From the NCBI GenBank assembly GCA_043808325.1, contig JAZDEY010000050.1:1-20621 (forward strand): DNA of 20,621 bases. The letters run 5' to 3'. Below the pieces are notes generated by a model. The model saw only the letters and a list, made by a program, of their open reading frames with translations, was not told where the DNA came from and searched no databases. The number at the start of each line of letters is the position of its first letter. The stretch's first letter is position 1. Below are positions 1 through 6,591 of the stretch, piece by piece. This DNA is from JAZDEY01 sp043808325 [NCBI: Candidatus Eiseniibacteriota bacterium] (GTDB taxonomy: Bacteria; Arandabacterota; Arandabacteria; Arandabacterales). Made by a program: the position numbers and the translations under genes.

Positions 1-49
1 GGGCCTGGTCTCCGGCTCAGTAAAGGATATTCGCCGTCGATCCAGGCCC
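1..49. repeat. Inverted repeat at window edge (8-bp arms)
   Basis: GGGCCTGG at 1-8 is the exact reverse complement of CCAGGCCC at 42-49, with a 33-nt loop. It lies in the non-coding stretch downstream of the minus-strand JAMM gene. Just after it (about 54-75) is a sequence close to one at 6550-6572. It therefore seems to belong to the same composite repeat family as the 69-bp core that follows. The left end may be cut by the window border. Confidence 0.5.
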
Positions 50-83
50 CGCCGCGGCCAGCTTCCGGCTCGCGCACACCGTC

Positions 84-152
84 TGGGCGAGGGAGAGGGG
101 TTGATGCGGAGGCGAATGGGGTTACTGAGCCGAAGCACAACCCCCGACCGAG
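84..152. repeat. 69-bp dispersed repeat, copy 1
   Basis: This stretch matches 6438-6506 at 67 of 69 positions; the two differences are at 125 (C versus T) and 133 (A versus G). Identity stops abruptly at both ends. Inside, GGGGTT (118-123) can pair with AACCCC (139-144) around a 15-nt loop, and a second GGGGTTG lies at 97-103. Copy 1 ends 26 bp beyond the stop codon of the JAMM gene. No long ORF is conserved between the copies, so a non-coding structured repeat is the best reading. Confidence 0.9.
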
Positions 153-178
153 CACGCCTCCAGTTGGTGGCGCGGGGT

Positions 179-1492
179 TTAGATGGCGGGCAGGGCGCTC
201 GAGTTGAGAGTGATGTGTTTTTCGGAGTATCTGTTGCCGATGATCCTGAAGCATGCAAGGTAGAAATGGTGCTTGCCGACGGAGAAGCGGATGGTGTTGG
301 GCTTGACGCGAGTCGGGCGAGCCGCGCGCTTGCCGCCCTTGGCGATCGCCACCACCAGCGAGGTCCTGGGCTGGTATCCCATCTCGCGGAGCGGGCAGAC
401 CCACTCGGGAATATTGGCCTCATCAGCGCGGCTATAGTGCCAGCCCTTGAGACCCCTGAGCTCCTTCACATCGTGGTAAGGGTGGGTGTGGAAGTCTCCC
501 ACGATGTCGAGCTGTGGGAAGAGATGTTTCACCGCTTCCATCTGGGTGTCCAGACTTCGCAGGTCATAGGTGACCTTGTTGGAATAACCCTCTGCCCTGA
601 GCTGGATGTGGACGCTATCGATGTGGATATGTCTGATGGTATGCTTGCCATGGGCCTGGCGCCTCTCCTCGGTGGACTTGGTGGATCCAAAACAGATGCC
701 GTAGGTTTCGGTGGACTTGAGACCCCGCCCCTTTGGAACTGCATAAGATTCGAGCCCGACCAGCACTATATCCCCTATCGCGCGGTCATCGAGCCATATA
801 ACGACTTCCTCATGTCTCTCGTCCACCTCAAACTGCCAGGTGGCCTCGGTATCGGTGAGAAGTTTCCGGTACTCGTCCCGGGTGTAGCGTAGATCCGACC
901 AGAGTTGCTCGAGATACTTGATCTCGAGGGGGTGCAACTGCCAGCTCGCGAGGAGCGTGCGCTTGCTGGTGCCATAGATGCGGTTCTCGTACCAAGCCTT
1001 GCAGAGCCTGTACTCATCGTGGCGAAGACGCTGCCTGAGCTTCTTAAGTGTCGAGATCAGCTTCCTGTCGGGAAGATTATCGTGCGGAGTCTTGCCGGTC
1101 ATCAAAGTCGCCAGCAGCTGCCGGAGCAGATTTGCCCGCAGGCGCCACGATGGACGATTACCATGGGCCTCGGTCTGGTGGGCGTCCACCAGGTCCTTGT
1201 ATCGGTCGATGATCCGGCAGTAAAGCGGAAGTCTCGGCACGCTGGTAGCCCCCGCGTCTCGTCTGTGACTGAGTTCTGTTCCGTCTTCTTGTACTAACCT
1301 ATTAATCGGCAGAGCCCGCGTCAATATCCAGCTTGAAGGAGCATCCAGAAGCCTTGCTACTACAAACCACACTATAAACGCGGTTATCAGAACCCATGCC
1401 CGTGCTATACGATCGTAGATTGCTCGCTCGGGCAACCTCGCGAAGGAGTGAATTCGGCGCGACGCCAAGGAGTGACGCATAGTCCTTGACAT
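179..1492 (-). CDS. JAMM/MPN (JAB)-type metalloprotease-like protein
   Basis: The C-terminal half carries a JAMM zinc-protease signature. Glu248 sits in the GLESYA segment, the HTHP motif holds His335 and His337, and the SRAD motif holds Ser354 and Asp357. In known JAMM proteins these residues bind zinc and catalyse isopeptide or peptide cleavage. The spacing between HxH and SxxD is 16 residues rather than the usual 7, so the active-site loop is longer. Residues 100-225 are basic and probably helical, with no family I recognise. Residues 32-50 (in the RAWVLITAFI region) could be a membrane anchor if the most upstream start is right. The start is uncertain: ATG 1492 lacks a clear SD and overlaps the -35 of the rsmA promoter, and ATG 1480 is an alternative. 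No ubiquitin-like, E1-like or defence gene is adjacent in the window. Base composition looks less GC-rich near its 5' end than its neighbours (judged by eye). The domain call is fairly firm; the substrate is unknown. Confidence 0.8.
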   Translation of the reverse strand: MSRTMRHSLASRRIHSFARLPERAIYDRIARAWVLITAFIVWFVVARLLDAPSSWILTRALPINRLVQEDGTELSHRRDAGATSVPRLPLYCRIIDRYKDLVDAHQTEAHGNRPSWRLRANLLRQLLATLMTGKTPHDNLPDRKLISTLKKLRQRLRHDEYRLCKAWYENRIYGTSKRTLLASWQLHPLEIKYLEQLWSDLRYTRDEYRKLLTDTEATWQFEVDERHEEVVIWLDDRAIGDIVLVGLESYAVPKGRGLKSTETYGICFGSTKSTEERRQAHGKHTIRHIHIDSVHIQLRAEGYSNKVTYDLRSLDTQMEAVKHLFPQLDIVGDFHTHPYHDVKELRGLKGWHYSRADEANIPEWVCPLREMGYQPRTSLVVAIAKGGKRAARPTRVKPNTIRFSVGKHHFYLACFRIIGNRYSEKHITLNSSALPAI

Positions 1493-1514
1493 GCCAAAAT
1501 TGATGTGGTATACT
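1486..1514 (+). promoter_or_regulatory. Near-consensus sigma70-type promoter for the rsmA run
   Basis: TTGACA (1486-1491) is followed by exactly 17 nt and then TATACT (1509-1514). The -35 is a perfect consensus hexamer and the -10 matches at five of six positions. A start site near 1521 would give a leader of about 90 nt before the chosen rsmA ATG at 1611. The -35 overlaps the possible start codon of the divergent JAMM gene (ATG 1492), so the two genes would share very tight regulatory space. Confidence 0.8.
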
Positions 1515-1564
1515 TCAATTAGAAATGAAAGAGAGGTGATGTCGGCGGCAGCTTGCTAGAGGTT

Positions 1565-1580
1565 GGGCTCTTTTGAGCCC
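1565..1580 (+). promoter_or_regulatory. Perfect 6-bp hairpin in the rsmA leader
   Basis: GGGCTC-TTTT-GAGCCC forms a 6-bp GC-rich stem with a 4-nt loop. It lies about 45 nt after the predicted transcription start and 30 nt before the rsmA ATG. No T-run follows on either strand, so it does not look like an intrinsic terminator. It could stabilise the mRNA 5' end or modulate translation; its role is inferred. Confidence 0.5.
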
Positions 1581-1610
1581 GAATGCGTCCGAAACAGCAA
1601 AGGTGATGCG

Positions 1611-2555
1611 ATGGACCTCTGGCGGGTCGTTACAGCCGACTTCTTGTTCCACCCCTGGCGGGTGGAATTTGTTTTTCTCCCTGCCCTTGGTCTGGCAACC
1701 GCGGTTTCCCAGATTGCCCTCTTGAAGAAGTATGGTCTGAGACTCCGGAAGAGCCTCGGGCAGCACATCCTCACCGATGACAATGTGGCCGGAAAGATCA
1801 CCGATGCGCTCGAGCTCCAGGGGAATGAAGGGGTCATCGAAATCGGCCCGGGCCTGGGGGCACTTACGCTCCGGCTCGCCCCGCGGGCCAAGCGCGTGGT
1901 CGCGATTGAGATCGATCGGCGATTCGCATCTACCCTCCGGGGGGAGCTCGAGGCGGCCGATCGGGCCGACAACGTCGAGATCGTTGAGGACAATATCCTC
2001 AAGGTGGATCTTGCCGGCATCACCCGGACTCACCGGGACGTCGCAACCTGGAAGTTGGTGGGGAACCTTCCCTATTACATCACAACCGCCATCCTGATAA
2101 TGCTTGTTGAGGCGAGAGACCAGTTCTCGTCGGTGATAGTTACGGTTCAGGAGGAATTTGCCAAGCGGCTGGTGGCCGCCCCCGGCTCAAAGGACTACTC
2201 CTCGCTTTCCATATATGTTCAGTACCGGTTCAAGCCGGAGATTCTCTTCACCGTTAAGCCTACAAGCTTTTTCCCACGCCCCGATGTGCGGTCAGCCGTC
2301 GTACGTTTGAAAGTGCTCGATCGATCGGACCTGCGGATCGAAGACGAGGGGCTTTTCTTTCAGACTATTAGGGCCGCGTTCGGGCAGAGGCGCAAGACCC
2401 TGAGAAGGAGCCTCAGGCAGATACCAGGGCTGACGCCAGACATTATTGGCGAGCTCGACCGCACGTCGGGCGTGGGACTTGATAACAGACCCGAAGACCT
2501 CTCGATCGGAGACTTCGCCAAGCTTTCCAACGCCATAAAGGAAATTGTTGGGTGA
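1611..2555 (+). CDS. rsmA: 16S rRNA (adenine1518-N6/adenine1519-N6)-dimethyltransferase RsmA
   Basis: RsmA (KsgA) uses S-adenosylmethionine to dimethylate two adjacent adenines in the 3' hairpin of 16S rRNA during 30S maturation in the cytoplasm. Visible family motifs are KSLGQHILTD near the N-terminus, the SAM-binding VIEIGPGLGALTLRLA, the catalytic NLPYYITT, FFPRPDVRSAVVRL, and FGQRRKTLRRSL in the C-terminal domain. Overall wording resembles the Bacillus-type protein (for example LLKKYG before the first motif). The chosen ATG has AGGTG 5 nt upstream; an in-frame TTG at 1563 is a weaker alternative. At about 315 aa it is somewhat longer than usual. The extra length is about 30 hydrophobic residues at the N-terminus, so the true start may lie further in. 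It is the first gene of a same-strand run and its stop touches the next gene. Confidence 0.95.
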   Translation: MDLWRVVTADFLFHPWRVEFVFLPALGLATAVSQIALLKKYGLRLRKSLGQHILTDDNVAGKITDALELQGNEGVIEIGPGLGALTLRLAPRAKRVVAIEIDRRFASTLRGELEAADRADNVEIVEDNILKVDLAGITRTHRDVATWKLVGNLPYYITTAILIMLVEARDQFSSVIVTVQEEFAKRLVAAPGSKDYSSLSIYVQYRFKPEILFTVKPTSFFPRPDVRSAVVRLKVLDRSDLRIEDEGLFFQTIRAAFGQRRKTLRRSLRQIPGLTPDIIGELDRTSGVGLDNRPEDLSIGDFAKLSNAIKEIVG

Positions 2556-2566
2556 GGCGGGGGCAC

Positions 2567-4537
2567 ATGGCGGCACCACACGTATTGAGCACATTTGGCA
2601 TCATTGTTTTCCGGGCCTTGGCGTTTGCCGGGTTGGCGGTGGTATGGGCTTCGGTGGCGTTGCTCTGGGGCCTTGGGGTGATGACGGCGCCGGTACTTGC
2701 CCAGGGCGAAGCCGACAGCCTCGGAACCCGGCCCGATTCGACCCTGGGGGCGCGCCCCAAAGAGGACCTCTGGGAGGCGCATCCCGACTACACGCTCAAG
2801 ATCAACAAGCGGAAGGATGTCACCAACTGGGAGAGCCGGATAGGCTTAAACAAGGCCCTATCGGACAAGATCAGCCTCAACCTGAGCGGGTCGGTCACAA
2901 CGCGCGAAAACAGCACTCTCAACAGGTCGGACTCCAACAATGGCACCAACGCGGCCTTGAGATATAAACTCAACAACAACATCAGCTTCAGCATGAACTA
3001 TAACTCCAGCCTCAGCGCCTACCGATATGACTTGAGCCGCGGTGCTTCAGCCGATCGCAGGAGAAACGATGATGTAACAATCTCCTCTGAGTTAACCAGG
3101 AAGCTCTTCCAGTCCGTAGATCTGAACCTGAAGGCCGTTGCGGGATCGACCTCCAACTCCTTCGCAGGTGTGAGCAATACGGGGCGCAGGCAGGATCTGT
3201 CGGCATCGGTGTCATATGCCCCCACCAGCACTCTGAAGATGTCTGCGGCCTATGGTGGCAATCGGCTTTTCCTCAATTCAAGAGTGGATTCCGGAGGATC
3301 GTCGGTTTTTAACACCCAGGACAGAACCTTCTCCGAGGATCTCTCGGCGTCGCTGACCTATGAGATGTTGCCGGGTATCAAGCTTGGGGCAGATGTCTCA
3401 GAGGGAAGGGACCAGAGGCAGCATCCCGACCCGGTGGAGAAGAAGCAGGAGACTGAGCTAAGAGATTCAAAGAGCGCCTCGGTCACCTCCTCATTCAACA
3501 TACTCACGAGACTGACCTGGGATCTGTCGGTCAGATTCAACAGCACCGACAACAAGTACGTCATACGCAATACAAGCAACCATAAGACAAACATGGCGGA
3601 GCTGGATGGAAGCGCGAAGATCAAGGCCTGGCGTGGGGCGGACATCAATCTGGGGGGCACGCGAGAGGTCGAGCGCGACGAGTATGAGCTCACAGCGGAA
3701 ACGGGAGACAATATCCGCAAGTCCCTGAGCCTCAGACTTGCTCAGGACCTCGGACCCAGGGCCGACCTCGGCTTCACGGCCCTTTCGGATTTCACCTCGA
3801 CACTCTACGATGACAAGAAGAAGAATCCTAAGGACAGGGACCGCCTGAATAACAGGCTTGCTGTGGATCTCACCCTCTTGCCCTTCGCCAACGTCACCAC
3901 GAGGCTCGGGGGTGAGTTCTCTGAGGAAGAACAGGCATATGTCAAATCGGAGGCCTCGGCCAACAACCGCACGTCCAGACGATATCGGGTATCGGGAAGC
4001 TATGATGTGAAGACCGCCTACGCCATCGGTATCAATCAGTCGTACGATATCGGGGCCGTGTACAGCCTTTACCAGTATGACGAAGCCAACAATTCACTTG
4101 TCCGGAATTCTAGTATATTGACACGTTTCACAGTGCCCGTCACGCCGGATTTCGGCCTTAATCTCAACCACGATTACAGGTACCAGGATCAGGGAAGCTA
4201 CCAGGAGGTCGGAGGCAGCGGGCAATACGGCCGATCGGCCGGGAACGCGTCCAACACCTTCGCCGTCGGGGTCAGCTATAGCCTGTGGAAGCTTAGGTTC
4301 AACGTGAGACAGGCCTACCTCCTCCAAACTAACTGGAAATTCCAGGGCGGTAAGAAACTGCTCGACTACCAGACGGCATCTACCGAAATAAGTGGGAGAG
4401 CAGGTTTCAAGTACAGCTTCAAGGATCGGACCCACGTCTCCCTGTCGCTCGAGCACAATCGGAAGGAAGGCTCAAGGGTCAGTGAGGCGTTCCGACGGTA
4501 TTGGAACATCGAGCTAGAGGCGTCCCATGTTTTCTAG
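2567..4537 (+). CDS. Outer-membrane beta-barrel protein, function unknown
   Basis: The protein has a long signal peptide: a hydrophobic stretch around residues 10-40, with likely cleavage near VLAQ. About 600 residues of alternating polar and hydrophobic short strands follow, rich in Asn, Ser, Thr, Tyr and Arg (for example ISLNLSGSVTT, NISFSMNYNSS). It ends in a strand closing with Phe (IELEASHVF). Such a terminal aromatic is the usual recognition signal for BAM-dependent outer-membrane barrels. I do not recognise a specific family; many strand pairs suggest a barrel of 20 or more strands. The ATG at 2567 follows a GGCGGGGG stretch. A GTG at 2552, overlapping the rsmA stop by 4 bp, is an alternative that suggests translational coupling. 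It is followed by two lipoprotein genes in the same direction, which could be partners. Confidence 0.8.
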   Translation: MAAPHVLSTFGIIVFRALAFAGLAVVWASVALLWGLGVMTAPVLAQGEADSLGTRPDSTLGARPKEDLWEAHPDYTLKINKRKDVTNWESRIGLNKALSDKISLNLSGSVTTRENSTLNRSDSNNGTNAALRYKLNNNISFSMNYNSSLSAYRYDLSRGASADRRRNDDVTISSELTRKLFQSVDLNLKAVAGSTSNSFAGVSNTGRRQDLSASVSYAPTSTLKMSAAYGGNRLFLNSRVDSGGSSVFNTQDRTFSEDLSASLTYEMLPGIKLGADVSEGRDQRQHPDPVEKKQETELRDSKSASVTSSFNILTRLTWDLSVRFNSTDNKYVIRNTSNHKTNMAELDGSAKIKAWRGADINLGGTREVERDEYELTAETGDNIRKSLSLRLAQDLGPRADLGFTALSDFTSTLYDDKKKNPKDRDRLNNRLAVDLTLLPFANVTTRLGGEFSEEEQAYVKSEASANNRTSRRYRVSGSYDVKTAYAIGINQSYDIGAVYSLYQYDEANNSLVRNSSILTRFTVPVTPDFGLNLNHDYRYQDQGSYQEVGGSGQYGRSAGNASNTFAVGVSYSLWKLRFNVRQAYLLQTNWKFQGGKKLLDYQTASTEISGRAGFKYSFKDRTHVSLSLEHNRKEGSRVSEAFRRYWNIELEASHVF

Positions 4538-4574
4538 ACCTAGGAGAGTGCTCGCTTCCGGTGGGAGAGTGAGG

Positions 4575-5177
4575 ATGCTATCGATGCGGTTGGCTGTGGC
4601 GCCGGTGTTGCTCGCGCTGCTTCTGCTCGCCGCGTCCTGTGAGTTCCCCTTCTCATTGCGTGACAGCGAACTGCCTACGGGCAGCTCCACCCAGATCATG
4701 CCCACGACCGAGCCGGGGGCGGTGCTCTCTAACGTGGTCAATTCCATCAAGAACTGCGATGCCTCCCCGTACGGTGCTCAGCTGGCCCCGGACTTCGTCT
4801 TTGTGGCCGACCAGATCGATGTCGCAGCGCTTGAGCAAAACTACCCCGGGGTCTTCTCCAATTGGGACGTGACGGTCGAGCGGGATGTAACGAATTACAT
4901 GCTTGACAACGCTCGGTGCACCCTGGGGATCTTGAGTTTCGCCGACCAGACCGAAATCGAAAACACGGCAACCACCTATATGGTTCAGGTTAGCTATTAT
5001 CTGACGCTGAAGCTGGTCGGGGTCCTGCAGGGTTATTCCGGGCAGGCCAGGATCTTCATGAGAAAAGCGGTCGACGACAATCTCTGGTACATCTATAGAT
5101 GGGAAGACATCAGACCTCAGAATGCTCAACGAGACACATGGGGGATGATCAGGGGGCGGATTCGTGCAACGAAGTAA
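4575..5177 (+). CDS. Lipoprotein, possibly NTF2-like fold
   Basis: A short hydrophobic signal ends in a lipobox, LLAASC, with lipidated Cys22 counted from ATG 4575. That start has a GGGAG/GTGAGG stretch just upstream; the ATG at 4527 overlaps the previous stop and gives a less typical signal. The mature part has a helical start (AVLSNVVNSIKNC), a middle holding an aromatic strand (TTYMVQVSYYLTL), and a closing LWYIYRWEDI strand. This order resembles small NTF2-like proteins, but no family is recognised. It lies 37 bp after the barrel gene and 13 bp before a second lipoprotein of similar size. It is probably anchored in the inner leaflet of the outer membrane; the role is unknown. Confidence 0.75.
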   Translation: MLSMRLAVAPVLLALLLLAASCEFPFSLRDSELPTGSSTQIMPTTEPGAVLSNVVNSIKNCDASPYGAQLAPDFVFVADQIDVAALEQNYPGVFSNWDVTVERDVTNYMLDNARCTLGILSFADQTEIENTATTYMVQVSYYLTLKLVGVLQGYSGQARIFMRKAVDDNLWYIYRWEDIRPQNAQRDTWGMIRGRIRATK

Positions 5178-5190
5178 GGGGGTCGGTCAG

Positions 5191-5793
5191 ATGACACTGC
5201 GCGGTTTGCTCAAATACGCAATCTATTCGAGTTTTCTTGTATTGACGCTCGCCTCTGCTGGATGCTGGAACCCCTTTGACCCGGGTCCGGGCCCGCCCCC
5301 CAACCGCGGGGTCGGCGACCGGAGGAGTCCGGACCATCTCTTGGAGTTCTTCGCGACGGCCTATGAGGACAAGAGCATAGAAAGGTACGAGGAAAGCCTG
5401 GACTTAAACTACACCTTCACCTTCATGGAGGCAGACTGGGGGAAGGCGGAAGTCCCCCCCGACCGCCCTTACTGGGGCCTAACTGAGGACCTCCCCCGGA
5501 CGACTGCGATGTTCATTGATGAGAAGACCGGAGCTATTTCTTTCGACTTCAGGCCTGCGGTGGCCGATTGGTTTGCTTGCACCGAGATCGTATGGACGGG
5601 CAGCGAGTGGGACACGTTGGACGCGGTTTGTTGTTCACACGACCCCATGATTGATGTTACCGTCAACTACTCAGGAGAGGAGCCCACGACCTATCAAGTG
5701 CGCTCCAGCCGGGTCGAGATCACCGCGATAGAGGACAGGTTCAACCCGGAGCTCTGGACTATCTTGAAAATCAAGGAATTCCCGAAGGAGTAA
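5191..5793 (+). CDS. Second lipoprotein, possibly NTF2-like fold
   Basis: ATG 5191 follows AAGGGGG and gives a signal peptide ending TLASAGC, with Cys25 the likely lipidated residue. The -3 position is Ser rather than the favoured Leu, so the lipobox is slightly degenerate. A Pro/Gly-rich spacer (FDPGPGPPPN) leads to a compact domain. It starts with the helix HLLEFFATAYEDKSIERYEE and a YTFTF strand, and ends LWTILKIKEF. That order resembles the preceding lipoprotein and suggests ancient duplication or a shared NTF2-like fold, although sequence identity is low by eye. Cys-Cys (DAVCCSHD) near the middle is notable for an exported protein. Function is unknown. It is probably co-transcribed with the flanking genes. 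Confidence 0.75.
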   Translation: MTLRGLLKYAIYSSFLVLTLASAGCWNPFDPGPGPPPNRGVGDRRSPDHLLEFFATAYEDKSIERYEESLDLNYTFTFMEADWGKAEVPPDRPYWGLTEDLPRTTAMFIDEKTGAISFDFRPAVADWFACTEIVWTGSEWDTLDAVCCSHDPMIDVTVNYSGEEPTTYQVRSSRVEITAIEDRFNPELWTILKIKEFPKE

Positions 5794-5815
5794 GACTCGG
5801 CCACAAGGAGGATTG

Positions 5816-6295
5816 ATGCCTCTGCGGAGGCGATCGGATGGAGGGGGCGGAAGGAGAAGCTGGGGTGCGGGAGCCATAGCGAAGCTTGTGGCGGCAATGT
5901 TCGGTATCGGCTGCCTCGGGCTCGCGGCCTACTTCGTCTACTATAATCAGGCCGATCTCAAGAGGTTCTTTTCTACACCCACCCCCCCCGACGCCGCGAC
6001 CCTCGGCAAAGCGATCGAAGATGCCTACTCGGCACTTAAGCCCACCAAAATCACCACAACCGATATTGCGGTCGGCACCCGAGCTGTAAGACACGACCTG
6101 GTGGTTCTGCCAAAGAAAACATCGCTCCTGCGGGCTAACGCTGAGATCACCCGTTTGGTCGAAAAAGCTGGTGGGCAGGTGGTCTATGGCGTAGAATCGA
6201 ACGATGAGAAAGGGCGTAAGCCGGCCGTCACGCTTGGAATCTCGGACGGCCAGGGCCTGGTCCGCGAGATCAGGCTGGAGCTCGGCAAGAAATAA
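5816..6295 (+). CDS. Single-pass membrane protein of unknown function
   Basis: The ATG at 5816 has a strong SD, AAGGAGG (5805-5811), 4 nt upstream. The 159-aa product begins with a basic, Gly-rich cytoplasmic tail (RRRSDGGGGRR). A transmembrane helix at about residues 20-43 is followed by a short acidic and Pro-rich linker and a soluble domain of about 100 residues outside the cytoplasm. The domain has the order helix (TLGKAIEDAYSAL), strand (HDLVVLP), helix (SLLRANAEITRLVEKAGG) and a closing strand (LVREIRLELG). I do not recognise the family. It is the last gene of the run that starts with rsmA; a 296-bp repeat-containing gap follows. Confidence 0.75.
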   Translation: MPLRRRSDGGGGRRSWGAGAIAKLVAAMFGIGCLGLAAYFVYYNQADLKRFFSTPTPPDAATLGKAIEDAYSALKPTKITTTDIAVGTRAVRHDLVVLPKKTSLLRANAEITRLVEKAGGQVVYGVESNDEKGRKPAVTLGISDGQGLVREIRLELGKK

Positions 6296-6375
6296 CGAGA
6301 TGGGGCGCGGCGCCTCGCCGGAACTGACCTTGGCGCCTCGGGGCGGAAGCCCTTCGCTCAGGGGCTCGGTGCCGA

Positions 6376-6411
6376 TGGCCCTTGCTGCGATACTACACTT
6401 GCTTCGGGCCA
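6376..6411. repeat. 36-bp degenerate repeat unit A
   Basis: The unit begins TGGCCCTTGC and ends GGGCCA, so its ends form a 6-bp inverted repeat. It matches unit B (6520-6555) at 29 of 36 positions, with differences clustered in the middle. The block CACTTGCT is shared. It precedes the 69-bp core by 26 bp. Confidence 0.75.
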
Positions 6412-6437
6412 TTCGTCACCTCGCTGGCGAATTGAAT

Positions 6438-6506
6438 TGGGCGAGGGAGAGGGGTTGATGCGGAGGCGAATGGGGTTATTGAGCCGGAGCACAACCCCCG
6501 ACCGAG
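6438..6506. repeat. 69-bp dispersed repeat, copy 2
   Basis: This is the partner of 84-152, with 67 of 69 bases identical and in the same orientation. It is flanked by the 36-bp units A and B, giving an alternating unit-core-unit order. The GGGGTT/AACCCC pairing seen in copy 1 is kept, because both differences fall in the loop. Copies about 6.4 kb apart in non-coding DNA point to a dispersed intergenic element. Confidence 0.9.
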
Positions 6507-6519
6507 GGCTCGCCGTCGG

Positions 6520-6555
6520 TGGCCCTTGCGGCGGAACCCCACTTGCTGAGGGCCA
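6520..6555. repeat. 36-bp degenerate repeat unit B
   Basis: It is related to unit A (29 of 36 identical) with the same TGGCCC/GGGCCA ends. The sequence right after it, about 6550-6572, resembles 54-75 near the window start, which precedes copy 1 of the 69-bp core. The modules therefore recur in a consistent order, as in a longer tandem or composite repeat. Confidence 0.75.
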
Positions 6556-6591
6556 GCCGCCGGCTCGCTGACAATGAGGAGGTAGCTTCAG

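Larger units (their letters stand above)
6296..6591. other. Repeat-filled intergenic region upstream of pdxJ
   Basis: This 296-bp stretch holds no convincing gene. It contains two copies of GGCGCCTCG (6309-6317 and 6332-6340), two related 36-bp units (6376-6411 and 6520-6555), and the second copy of the 69-bp repeat between them. The SD of pdxJ (GAGGAGGT) lies near its right end. No sigma70 promoter for pdxJ and no T-tailed terminator was visible by eye. Confidence 0.8.

Noticed and set aside
101-892. Plus-strand ORF of 263 codons through the JAMM gene
   Set aside because: It starts inside the 69-bp repeat and runs antisense to the JAMM gene, whose zinc motifs make the minus strand the real coding strand. 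No family features were seen in the plus-strand translation.
1565-1580. Intrinsic terminator reading of the GGGCTC/GAGCCC hairpin
   Set aside because: No T-run follows on either strand, and it lies just after a strong promoter and before rsmA; a leader hairpin is more likely.
1515-2033. Minus-strand ORF antisense to rsmA
   Set aside because: It is a shadow of the clearly recognised rsmA frame and has no recognisable motifs.
5771-6412. Minus-strand ORF of 213 codons across the single-pass membrane protein gene and the repeats
   Set aside because: It has no signal, domain or SD support and opposes a gene with a strong SD and a clear membrane helix.
6204-6458. Plus-strand ORF ending in the 69-bp repeat
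   Set aside because: It is out of frame inside the membrane protein gene and its tail is only a translation of repeat units, so it is considered spurious.
6376-6555. CRISPR-like array reading of the two 36-bp units
   Set aside because: Only two diverged units 144 bp apart, with a repeat of its own between them and no cas genes, do not fit a CRISPR array.
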